A stretch of 64,000 nucleotides of DNA from Anthostomella pinea. Taxonomy: Eukaryota; Ascomycota; Sordariomycetes; Xylariales; Xylariaceae. This document shows, piece by piece, positions 21,813 through 32,646 of the stretch. The notes under the pieces are model-generated. The model had not been told where the DNA came from. It was given only the letters and a program-made list of their open reading frames with translations, and ran no database searches. The position numbers were made by a program, and so were the translations under genes. Location of the stretch: contig CAUWAG010000019.1 in NCBI GenBank assembly GCA_963556695.1, positions 682,001-746,000 on the forward strand, read 5' to 3'. Position 1 is the stretch's first letter, and each line of letters opens with the position of its first letter.

Positions 21813-24800
21813 CTATACGGGGCGTGTGGCCGAGGAGGACGCGATCAACGACGAAGGCGGGTTCCCGACCACGGGAGAGGCGAGCTTACGGTCGGCATTG
21901 TTGTTCTTGCGGAGCGAGAACCACAGCGGCCCCTTCTTCTCCCAGCTCGAGACGCTAGACGCGTCGCCCGGCTGCGTGGTTCGGATCGAGTTTGGGTCGA
22001 GATGCGACTGCGGGAAGACGCCCCAGCCCTTGGCTGTTGTGCCCGACCAGCACCAGTGGTCTGCATAAGCCCCTGTGTGAGGAGTGTCAGTTCCTCGAAT
22101 CATGCCTTTGAAGCTCAACATGGGTGTGTCCTGCGGGTACCCTGTATTTGAAGGGGGTTTGGGGGTTGCTGGTTGCGGGCAAACTCACATGCGATGTTCT
22201 TGATGACATCCCCCTTGTCGAACTTCAGCCACTGCTCATCGCCCTTCTGGCTCCATTTCCAGCGCGCCACCGCCTGTACATTACTCGTCCCTTGCATCTT
22301 GACCTCGCCTTTCGGAGGCGCATCGATCTGCACTGCGTCGACCTCAAAGGCTGCACGCAACCCGTCATGCCACCCGATACCCCATTTGCCCTCGTACTTC
22401 AGCGGAAACTCGATGCCGACGATCTTGGCGCCCAAGGCGAAATGCAGCACGGGTGTCCGGTCCGGCGGCGTGCGCATGACCCCGTTCTGCGTCTTCCTGG
22501 TCTCCGTCGCCACGGCCGTCGGGAGCCGGGCGATCTCCCGCGAGAGCCCAGTCATGACGCTCTGGACCGATGGGTGCGGGAAGTGCAGGTCGAAATTGTG
22601 CCTCGCGTTCGGCGTCAGTTCCGGCTCCTTTAGAATAGTGACACCGGCTATATCGGGGAGTGGGCGAGGATGCCGCGCCATGTGGGCGAAAAGCTGTCTC
22701 TGGTTGAAGAAGACGGTGGCATCGCTTTCTTCAACGGTCCGATTTTCATGGACGCAGAATATGCACCCGTACATCTGCTCGTCGACGTGTCGTACTTGCA
22801 GATGGCTCTTCTGGAGTACACGCAGACGGAAACCAATGCCGTTCGCAGTGAAACTTGCACCAGCTGTGACTCAGGTAAGCGAGTGGGCTATATCACAGAA
22901 AATTTGAAGATAGACTTACGTTCGTTGTTCATATCCTGCTCTACTGATTTGTAGTCAAGCTCATACAAACAATGATTGCACTTAGCCACCAGTGCCATCG
23001 AAAACCCCTATTTAACGTTAGTGACGATTTACCCAATGCATTGAGCTCACATAAGGGGGTTTTCTTACGCCGACAGGTCGCTTGATTTTCTTGAAACCGA
23101 GCTGACCTCTCATAGCCTCTTCGGCTCCTTTGCAGAAGCCCTTTAGCTTGTAAAAAGAGCTGAAGGGCCCTATGCCGCAATCCGGCTCTCGCAACGGCAT
23201 CGAGGGTTCGCGAAACATTGGATCCTCCATGTCGACTGGTATCAAACCTTCGTCCGGCCCGTGATGGTACTGGAATGACTCCCTGTTAGGTTGAACTGTG
23301 AGAGTGGATGAAGAATGGTTCCGGATCGTTGTGCCCGGTGATCTGTTGGGTCCTCCTCCAGAATACTCATATACTGGTGGATGGCCCGGGTAAGCCGGCG
23401 GCTGTGTGCTGGTTGAGTATGTATTGCTGGGGGTACTAGACGTTGTGGACTGAAGCGAGTTTCTGTGTCCTGGGGTGACGGGGCTGGTTGGGTTTGCGCA
23501 ATCAACTACATCAAAAACGGAACTGTTGACGGATTCCGTTGACGGCTGTTTCGATGAGTGAACATGTGAGTTTTGTTTGGTCACAGAGGCTGTCCGCGAC
23601 GGGAAGTTTGAGTTGTTTGATAGACTGCTTCTTGGGCTAAGGTTCCCCTGAGTGTTGACGGCGCTGTTTTCGGGAATCGATGGAGTGTCCAGTACGGATG
23701 AAGTGTCTGAGGGTGCCTGGCTGGCTGGAGCATCGTGCGTTTTCCCAGGCCATCCCGGGTTTTCGTTGCTATGCGAAGGAGATCGGTTGGAACGGGGAAA
23801 TCCGCTATGTGAGCGTTGAGCTTGGGCAGGAAGTCGCATTGAATCGCTTGAGCTGTGCGTAGAGTTCGTCCATCTGTGACTTTGTAGCGGAGATCGAGAG
23901 CCCTCACTACTGTCCGTTCCCAAGCTCTGCGAAGAAGCACGCATGCGCTGGTCCGGGTCGTCGTGGTATCCCTCATCGAATTTCCGAAGGCGCAGAGGAC
24001 CAGTGGGCTCTCCGTGTGAAGTGACTGGATATGTTTGAGGGATAGTCGGCGAGTCTTCTGCTAGTAGAGGGCGACGCTCCCATCTATTCCCAGCAGCGGG
24101 GTGCCCGTTCCGGCCCGTCGGTGGTGGTCTGCCAACTTGCCAAGGGTCAGCGGACGGTGGTTCAGGTGGAGGCTCCGAGGGTGTCTCGGAGGTATCCGAA
24201 TGGTGTGAAGTACTTCTGTCGAGATGGTTCGTGGGCCGCGACGGGTAATGCGGTCCCCATTCTCCCTCAAAACCTGGGTCCGGACCGGCCACTGCTCCCA
24301 TCATGCTACTCAGTTGCCGTTCTGCCTCTTCCATCAGCCTATCCGTTGCCGACGGCGGCGGGTCGAGAACTATACTTGTTGCACTTGGTTCCTGGCGCGC
24401 GTGCGCTGCCGACTCATCTGGTGGTGTCGACACGGCTCTCGAGGGCTGTGATGATACCGATGGCGGAGCAGTAGCAGTAGCAACGAGCTTCATCCGCTTC
24501 AGTATATCAACGATCTTCGGTGCAGCTTTCCGCGAAGACTTCTGCAGCTCGTCAAACTTGGCGGCATCGAACTCGTCAACCTCGATGAAGTCATCAAAGT
24601 CCCACAACAGGTCCTCCAGTTCAGATCGATACTGCGCAATCTCGTCTGGTGTTCTACAATCAGTTCGTGTTCAGACAATTCGCGGGTGCAGGGGCAGCCC
24701 GCACCGTTCTCCTTGATGGCGTCAATGAAGGTTGCGCCATATTCGTCGTAGCTTTTGGTGCAGAGCGGCTCGATCCTCCTCAATGCTCTCTCGCCTTCTT

Positions 24801-24939
24801 TAACGAGGTTTTGCGCCGCCTTGAGCATGGGCGCCGAGACATCTTCGCTCGTGCCCTGAGCATTTTCAACGGCAGTCCTGCCTTTATCGACAATTTCTCT
24901 GAAGGGCGCAATGGCAAGCCGCTCGACTTCGTCGGCCAT
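21813..24939 (-). CDS. SH3-domain protein with zinc-finger-like segment
   Basis: Five exons, 24705-24939, 23069-24645, 22920-23007, 22189-22863 and 21813-22072, sum to 2835 nt and 944 aa. Introns of 59, 61, 56 and 116 bp all have GT-AG ends. The start is MADEVERLAIAPFREIVDKG; an ATG 15 codons upstream is possible. Residues 1-150 are helical, and 150-540 are Ser/Pro/Thr-rich and likely disordered. Near residue 600 there is CNHCLYEL, then YGCIFCVHENR...LFAHMARHPRP, a CxxC...HxxxH arrangement like a C2H2 finger. The C-terminal SH3 domain spans ARWKWSQKGDEQWLKFDKGD and HWCWSGTTAKGWGVFPQSHL, split by an intron. It resembles an uncharacterised fungal family of SH3 scaffold proteins. Partners are unknown. 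The last exon could instead splice near 21880 to a short tail. Confidence 0.8.
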
Positions 24940-26931
24940 ATTTATAAGCGACTCCGGCGGGGAGCTGCCCAGGTGCGGCTGCACTGGCCCGTCGCTCGGT
25001 GTATGTAACGGTAGAGGCAGGTGGGGGTGGTCACGTTAACGCGCAACTGCACGGCGATGGCTTGCTTGCCCGTCGGCTGGAGGGGTCTCGGCGGTGGAGT
25101 ATAGAGTCCGGCAGACTGGCTCAGCTCTCGAGTCTCGCGGCCGGCCAGTCGCAGTCCTGACTAAGTCGCGCAACGACGAGAAGTGTGGCATTTCCAGACG
25201 TAATGAGGTGAAGAAGAGAGGGAACGCAAAGAACTGCCAAGGCCCAAGGGATCAAGGGCTCAAGGGCTCAAGGATGGACATGGGAAGGAACAGACAGAGG
25301 GGGTCAACCCCACGGGCTGAGCTACCAGACGGCACGGAGGCTGAAATGCAGCGAGGCAGCGAGGCAGCGAGGCAGCGAGGCCAATGGGCAGCCCAGGGTT
25401 GTCGGTGTTTGTCCACCTCGCCCAGCTTGCCTGGCTTCTGTACAAGTCACAACTCATAGCAGTCCTCGTCGACCGGATTGCCGGGGTTGATTGGGCGGAC
25501 CTGAGAGCCTAGAAGCGGCCGGCACGACGTCGAGTGGCGTCGCCGCAATCCATGACACTGCCTCTCCCCGGTCATGATGGCGGAATGGCCAGATGACAAC
25601 TCCCAGGACCCGTTTCGAACTTGTGACTCGTGAGGGATGTGAGGGCACCATCGACTCTTCCTACAGCAGCCCCCCACTACCTCGCAGGGCAGCGTGATTG
25701 GCTCATCGCGATGTTTGGCAGTGTTTGCGGTGTGAGGTCCCCTCCCCCAGTCACCTGTCACCGTTCTCGCCCATCTGGCACAGCGCGCTACAGTATGTAG
25801 ATGCAGGACGTGCAGGAAGCGGTTCGCTGTCTTCCCATGTTAGTCCTGCTCCACTGTGGTGCGAAGGATTCCTGTCATCGGGTCATCCAGAAGTCCGCAC
25901 AAAGGAGTGCTGCATATTATTAAAGTGTACTGTGCTCGCAGTGAAGTGCTACAGCCTGCAGGCTTTCTTCAGCCGAAGAGGCTGTGTGACTGTGTGCAAC
26001 TTTTGAATTGCCTCGTCGTCGTCAGGAGACGTGAGCTGGGCGGTGGAAAGATGGTGGCTTGGTTCTCCATGGCTGAAGCCTGATCGTAGTCGACCGGAGG
26101 GGGTAATCTGTCATGGCTGTATTTGTTATGAGTAGATACTGTAGGCCAGTCACCGGATGATGTTCATTTGGCTGCTACGCTCACACGACTCACTGTCACT
26201 GTGACGCTTTTTGGTCGTCAGAGGCCAGTGTGAGACTGATGAGAATTATTAGCAACAGCCTCCCGTGAAACAAATTAATGAGACCTCAATGCCTGGAGGT
26301 CCAACAGGGGTCGAGTCGATCACCCCACGTCGTTCCTACCGCGTACAGTAGTGTCACGCACGATGCAGGCGAGAGCAAGGTGTTGGGAATATCCGGGAAT
26401 TGCCACGACTGGCATCATGAAGAGTTTTCAATACTGGGCCCGCTGACGCACTTGGAACATGTCAGGATGTGTACGCGTAGAAAAGATCAATGATTGATGA
26501 CAGTTGGCCGTCACCAGCCTTGCTGCCTTGACGAGAGCGTTGTTGCGGATGTGGAGGAGGGCGCAATCAATTCCTTTGCTCAAAAAGTTCAAAACCCCGC
26601 GATAGCAAGCCCCGGTCCGCTCCTCGGGTCCGGCGCCTGCATGTGCTCATACCTACTTGTGTGGCGGGCATAGAACTCTTGTGGCTGGCGAACTTTTCAC
26701 AATACCTCCCGTGAAGGATTCAAGAATCGTTGCCGAGACATCAGATGCACTTGTGAAGGCAGACTTGACAGCTCCCTTCGGTAGGCCCCTTAGCACTTTG
26801 CTATGTACGATGATGCCAAGATAATTGCTGCGTATAGTGACGACCACAAGGTAGAACGCGACTCACCACCAGCCCATCGATCAAGGCATGTGGCTCGTTG
26901 GCATCCCATCCCAACCGACGCCAGCACCACA
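24940..26931. other. Intergenic stretch of about 2 kb
   Basis: Upstream of the SH3 gene and downstream of the acyltransferase gene. It has a short 8-bp tandem repeat (25349-25381) and a loose AAGGGCTC-type repeat near 25250. No supported gene. Confidence 0.45.
25349..25381. repeat. 8-bp tandem repeat (GCAGCGAG)n
   Basis: About four tandem copies of GCAGCGAG, non-coding. Confidence 0.9.
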
Positions 26932-29634
26932 TCACAATTGCGCCCGCCCCTCCAGCTTCCGCCTCCTCCTCTCCGCCTTCAGCACGACCTTCATCTCCTC
27001 CGCCACCCCGACATCCATCCTACTCTCGCCCCCCGGCGCGGCCGCCTCTTCATACAGCCCACCCCCAAGGACGTCCGCGAGCCTTAGCACCCGCGTGCTG
27101 ACTGTGGCGCCGTCGCGTCTGTTCTTGCCCTCGCGCCGGCTCGACGAGATGTGCTCGATGAAGTCCCACAGCTTGCCCTCGGCTCGCAGCGCGCCCGACC
27201 TCGGGTCGCGGGACGGCATCCACTCCGGCGACAGCCGCAGGCGGGGCGGCGCCTTTTTGTCCTTGGGTTTAACGGCGTAGATGATGCCTTCCTCCTCGAA
27301 CCGTGTGTATGAGTTTTTGAGTGTCTCCTTGTTTACTGCTTCGAAGTAGCTGAGGTCGCCCTGGTGGTAGAGCGTCTTGCCGAGCTGTGATATGTGTTAG
27401 CCGTGGAGTTTGACAGGTGGCACATAAGTACACCAGACACCTACCAACTGCGCCGTGTTCTGTGCCTTGGCCACCTCGATCCAGACATCGTCGTTGTGGC
27501 CCAGTGGAGGCGTGAGTCCCATCAGCGACACAGCGCTCAGCCAGCTTGACTCGATAAACGGCCAAATCAAGAAACAGTAAAAGTCGTAGTTTTCTCTGCC
27601 AGCAATGCGCTCCTCCTCCGCCAGTCCGATGCTGTAGATGGTCCCCTTTTCGTCTCTCTGGAGTTTGATCACCCGGTCGTTCTCCAGCCCAATCAGGGTC
27701 TTTTCCAGGTTCACCGCTAGACCATCGCTGGGGAAGATGAACTCCCCACGGAAGAGCGACGAAAGGAACAGCACCTGGTCTCGTAGCGCTGTGTATGATA
27801 TCTCCTGGTTTGCAGGACCGCCGCCTTGCTTGACCCGTGTATACATGCTGGCACTGACCAACGCCTCGGAAATGAAGAGGTGAATGGTCATGTTGCGATA
27901 AAACGAAAGCTGGAACCGGTCGACAGCGTAATATGTCGGTTCAGCGAGACCCTCTATGCTGCCCACAAGGTCTTTCCCAAGCACATCCAGACCCCTTTCG
28001 ACGACATCGGCGAGAGGGGCGTTACCGAAATGAGCCACACGGCCACCTTTGGCCCCTACCCGCGCGGTCAACCATTCGATCCGGCGCAGTAGCTCTGACA
28101 TGCCCACACCGCGACCCCTGAGGGTAAGGAGCACGGTTCCGATCAAAGCTGTAGGCATGACCACAGACACATCGTTGATGTCGGAAAGAACCTTGTAGCC
28201 CATCGTACGCAGCAGTTTTTGCTTTATAGCAGCATTCTCTGCTGTCTTCGTGTTCATGCTCAAGCTTTCGGGCGACTTGGTCAGCTTCGTCAGTTGCTCG
28301 TCGATGTATCCTCGCAAACTCCACGGTTCGTGGAAACGGACATCAACCCGGCCCAACTTCAAAGACAAGACGGAGGACCCTTTGAGAAAATCGGCCAAAT
28401 TCTCCTTCTTCTTGGGAACACCCAGAAGCTCCGTAACGTAACCTTCGGTCTCGATGACCTTGTCGTACTGCGTGCTGACTGGACAGATTATGGCATCCTC
28501 GACTCGGCCTGACAGAAGACTATCGAGGATGAAGCTCAGTATACCAAACTTGGGAGACAATAGCTTTCCCGTCCGTGACCGACCGCCTTCTATGAAGCAC
28601 TCGAAATTGTAACCTCCCTGGAGTAATGTGTCTATGTATGCTTGTACAAGGGTCGTGTACAGGGTGTCGTTTCCGAACGACCGTCGAATCCACATGGCGC
28701 CTATACTTATTAGCACGTCGTGGTTGATCTTGAGAGGGTTGCCTGCTCACCAGCATGCTGTAGAAAGTTTCCAACCACTGGGAAGTTCAAGTTATCACCG
28801 GCAACAACGACAGGTAAAGCCAAGCCCAAGCGGTAACAAATCAGTTGCATTGAGACGTAATCGACGTGTGACCGATGTGAGGGCAGAAAGATGATGCTCT
28901 GCTTCTTTCTCTCCGCCTCCTCGGCAACCTTTCTCAGCCGTAACACCTCTTCGCTCGAAACATGTATGCCTACACAGGAAGGTCAGCACCCAGACGCGAC
29001 GACCAGCACTGAAGGACCACCGACCTTGATGATAGGCTCGTGTGAGCAACTGTGTGACCATGTAATAGGCTCCCCTGATGAATGTTTTGCTCTCAAACTT
29101 GCATATCATATCGTTGGTCATCTTCTCGGCCACGGCCTGTATCCCCTCCTCGACAACCGCCCGTCTGTGTGCCTTCATGCCCGCGAAGTCCTTATCGTCT
29201 TTTCTCAGCCAACCTTCCTTCTCTTCAAGTTCCAGACGCCTGTCGGCCAGGTGGGATATTCTAGCCTGCAACAGGGGTGCGGATACGACAGAGTTCTTCA
29301 TGTGTTCGGAGAAACCGGAATAGAAAATGGGCTGTCCGATGACTTTATCGTAGGCTCGCCAGCCCATGCCCGAAACGTAGAGGGAGACTTCGCGGAGGAA
29401 CCTGGGTGACGAGGGAGGTTAACGACTTGCCACTTAGACCAAGTATAGAGCCGGAACATGGGTGGCATACTGCAAAGGCTCGGAGCGGAAGCGAGCCATG
29501 TTATGCATAAGGGCTTCCTCGTGGTCGCCATCGCGTCGCGCTTCGACATAGCTTCTTGGCTGAAGGGTGATCTGATCTCCAAGGATTTGCAGGTCGGGCG
29601 CAGAGTCGCGCGTGGGGTCATCATCCTGAGCCAT
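26932..29634 (-). CDS. Glycerol-3-phosphate / dihydroxyacetone-phosphate acyltransferase-like protein
   Basis: Five exons, 29471-29634, 29025-29401, 28751-28969, 27445-28700 and 26932-27384, sum to 2469 nt and 822 aa. Introns are 50-69 bp, all GT-AG. Acyltransferase blocks are clear: FLPSHRSHVDYVSM (HxxxxD), FGNDTLY, ECFIEGGRSRTGKLLSPK and ICPVSTQYDKVIE. This is the PlsB/GNPAT-type family that acylates sn-1 of glycerol-3-phosphate or DHAP, the first step of glycerolipid or ether-lipid synthesis. The C-terminus is RAQL, a possible weak PTS1 signal, which would fit the peroxisomal GNPAT branch. Substrate choice cannot be decided from sequence. Residues after the catalytic half include a helical, conserved C-terminal domain. 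An ATG 5 codons upstream (29649) is an alternative start. Confidence 0.85.
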
Positions 29635-30227
29635 GGTGTTGACGGCCAAGTATCATCGATTCAGTACTCCGTGTGGTGTAAGTCCCGTCGCATGAGCTTA
29701 GAGCGAGGTTATGGCAGCAGTGGACGTTGCATGTGCGAAGCATGATTGATCATTGGTATAACCCTAGGAAGCGATCACGGTAGGGACACAATGGGGTCTG
29801 ATCAATTGGCTCCGAGTTTCTTCATAGTCCGACGGGTTGTAGATGCGATAGTGTTGGAATAGTTGAGGGTTGAAGGAGTCACGTCATCAACACCTGCGGA
29901 AGTTCAGCCGAGGTCTCGGGCACATGTGAATGGAAGCCACTAGGGTAGTCGCCCGGGCCCCGGAGCCGCTGAAGTCACTAAAGAATATGGCGGGGAAACG
30001 CTGAAGCTGCCATCGTCAGCCTTGCAGAAACCAAAAGCTTAACTTTCAACAATTATTTTCAATAGACAGATCCTAGCTGAAGAGAACCCTTTATCTGTCG
30101 ACCGTCAACCGTCGGAACGCCCATTCTTCGCGAATGCAAATTTGAAATTAGCTATCAACAGCGTGTTGCACTTCGACGGCGAGATACCGCGCCCGCAGAT
30201 ACCCCCGTACCTCTTGCCAGCTGTTGC
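29635..30227. promoter_or_regulatory. Divergent promoter region: acyltransferase and POP4
   Basis: 593 bp separate the two divergent start codons. No other ORF is seen, so both promoters must lie here. No specific binding site can be assigned with confidence. Confidence 0.5.
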
Positions 30228-30929
30228 GTGGCACTCGAGCGCCCATCACGCCTCATGGCGCCGAAAGACGAGAAACAGTCCCTGACGCATGACCTGCTGT
30301 CGCGCGCCCACAGTCCAGACAGCACAAATCGAATATACTCGGAAAAGATCCAACATCGACCTCTATTCCTCAAGCCGAGCTCCCCACCCCCGTCCAACGC
30401 GCGAGATGCCAGACGGAAAGCCCGCAAGGACAAGCAGAAGCGCGCGAATGCATTGGAACCAAAACCCCTATCTGCGCGACAGCGACGCAGTCTCGGGTTC
30501 TACTATGTCCCAAAGACGGGCCAAAAATACTCCATATACGAGCCCCTCAACAAGCTATGGCTTGGGTACATCCGAGAGATACTTGGAAACGATGTCTACG
30601 CCGGCGGACAGAGTGCGGGTGCCAAGTTGAGCGCTGCCGACTTCCACGGCGCCGAAGTCGAGGTCGCGAGGAGTATCTGTCCTAGTCGCGTCGGCATCCG
30701 CGGCATTATTATCAAGGATTCGAAATCCACCTTCGAATTCATCACGAAGCATGACAAGATCAAGACTGTGCCGAAGGAGGGAACTGTATTTCGAATCGAC
30801 GTCCCAGCGCAAGAAGCCAAGGAAGACCAGGGACTCTTCAGCTTCGAGATATATGGCGAACAGTTCCAGCTGCGGTCCGCCGATCGTGCGAACAAGAAGT
30901 TCAGGGCTCATTATTTGGACAAGCTGTGA
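30228..30929 (+). CDS. POP4: Ribonuclease P/MRP protein subunit Pop4 (Rpp29)
   Basis: Single exon, 233 aa (224 aa if the ATG at 30255, MAPKDEKQSL, is used). The C-terminal half is the Sm-like Rpp29 fold: PLNKLWLGYIREIL, KLSAADFHGAEVEVARSICP, GIRGIIIKDSKSTFEFITK and KTVPKEGTVFRIDVP, ending HYLDKL. The N-terminal half is basic (ARDARRKARKDKQKRANALE). In yeast and humans this subunit binds the catalytic RNA of RNase P (tRNA 5' processing) and RNase MRP (rRNA processing) in the nucleus or nucleolus. The length is close to family norm. Confidence 0.92.
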   Translation: MALERPSRLMAPKDEKQSLTHDLLSRAHSPDSTNRIYSEKIQHRPLFLKPSSPPPSNARDARRKARKDKQKRANALEPKPLSARQRRSLGFYYVPKTGQKYSIYEPLNKLWLGYIREILGNDVYAGGQSAGAKLSAADFHGAEVEVARSICPSRVGIRGIIIKDSKSTFEFITKHDKIKTVPKEGTVFRIDVPAQEAKEDQGLFSFEIYGEQFQLRSADRANKKFRAHYLDKL

Positions 30930-31721
30930 CACTGCAGGCCATCTTCAGCCTACCACGTCAGTGTCTACGTACTATGTGCTTGTGACGTGCAACCACCTTG
31001 CGGTGGTTCACGACAAATACCAGAACGCCCGGGTATGTTTTACGCGGCAGCCGCCCCTCAAAGAGGACAACTCGCTGAACGGAACAGGCCAACGAGCTTC
31101 AAGCACGAAGCCCGGTAGTCACTGTTGGGTCAGCCGATCCAATACGGCTCTACGCAATCTCCGGAACGTTTAGCAGTGGACATCAAGCAGACTGTCGCTT
31201 CGAGTTGGCCTGAGAGCGCGATCAGTGGCATTAAGATTGTGACAAAGGGTTGAATGAACCTCGGAAGCAACATAAGTTGGTCCTGCCTCGCCACGATAGT
31301 TCGCCATGAACTAGACGAGTTCTTCTACCTACTACGCGTCAATGACTCTATCCAATCTCCAGGCGAGCTTGAATAAGGCTCTAAAGCTCCTTGTCTCGAG
31401 GAGTGAACAGTGTACTTCGGGATCGGATAGCCTAGCCTAGCCAGTCACCAGCTGGGTGCAGTCGATCCAAACTTGGTCCTGCCCCCAAAATTTTCGGTGC
31501 GTTCAATCTTATACTGGCAGCATTAATAAGGGCAAGCCTGATGAATATGACAGGGAGTTGACATTGTACTAGCCCTACATCCACGCCTATTACTGCTTGC
31601 TTGGTGGACAAACTGATGCTGTCAGCTTTCATGGATGATGTCCTCTACCTCCGAACGATCTGTCATCGGCGTGACTTAGATACAGAAGAATGACACGCGT
31701 CATTCAATGCACTCTCGTCTC

Positions 31722-31755
31722 GTATATATATATATATGCGTGTGTGTGTGTGTGT
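31722..31755. repeat. (AT)n(GT)n microsatellite
   Basis: TATATATATATATATG followed by a CGTGTGTG run. Simple sequence, non-coding. Confidence 0.95.
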
Positions 31756-32200
31756 TCAATCTACATGCAGGCCCACCCAGTCTGACCTATTCTAGACTAC
31801 CTATCAAAAGAAGAAACAGCAGGCCGGTTTCTTTGTTAGAAAGCTCCCTTACCTTAGCCTCGATACCTACTTTGCTCATGGGTGTAACGGAAAGTAACGC
31901 TCGATGATGATTCTGCCCCAGCGGTGGATAATAACCCGCCTCATAAGACGGCTGTAGTAAGTAGCAACGTTCGTCACGCAACAAATATGCACCTTACTCC
32001 TCTTTCAGGCGGTTGTGTCCCTGATCATACAGCAAGCACCAAGTAAATGTCCAGCTATACCGATTTCGATTTCGATTTCGATTCGGCCATGGTCAAGCCA
32101 TGGATATCAATTCTCGCCAGTCTCTGTGATAAATCTGCGTGATGCCCTCAGGCTATCTATGTCTGTACAGTACCGCCCAGCCAGTCGGCCCAGGCCATGC

Positions 32201-32250
32201 CTGTCCATCTCCATCTCCATATCCATGTCCATCGCCGTGTCCATGTCCAT
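32201..32250. repeat. TCCATC/G hexamer repeat
   Basis: Repeated TCCATC, TCCATA and TCCATG words, non-coding. Confidence 0.85.
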
Positions 32251-32646
32251 GCTCTACACATGTGAATTCCGACCGCCGCACGCCATACTCCCCATAATAC
32301 AGGTAAACCATCGCTAATGCCTGTATTCCGAACCGACCTGTTTGCCGCCGCCCGCGTCTGTCTTGATGTAATCACACGTTCCACCCCCCTCTTTAATCCT
32401 CTGGCAGTTCGCCAGTAGCTGTCCCGGCTTTTCCCACAACGCCGAGGTTATATTCCGTAGGTCCAGACAGTTCAATGTACACACGCCGAAAATCAAGATC
32501 AGGGAATATGTATGGCAATGCCTGCCGCCGCCGGTGGAATCAAGCAGCGCAGACTCTCCCATGGCCGCTGCCGCCGTATGCTCCATGACAATATACATGC
32601 AAAGTCAACGCCATAGATAACACGAGGTATGGCAAGCAAGACCTCA

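Larger units (their letters stand above)
30930..32646. other. Intergenic stretch with microsatellites
   Basis: Lies downstream of both the convergent POP4 and Zn2Cys6 genes. It contains an AT/GT dinucleotide run, a GATTTC repeat near 32065 and a TCCATN hexamer repeat. No supported gene. Confidence 0.5.

Noticed and set aside
22173..22907. Plus-strand ORF of 244 codons
   Set aside because: Antisense to the SH3 gene exon 4 and it crosses its introns.
25349..25381. CRISPR-like repeat
   Set aside because: Contiguous 8-bp tandem units without spacers, in a eukaryotic context.
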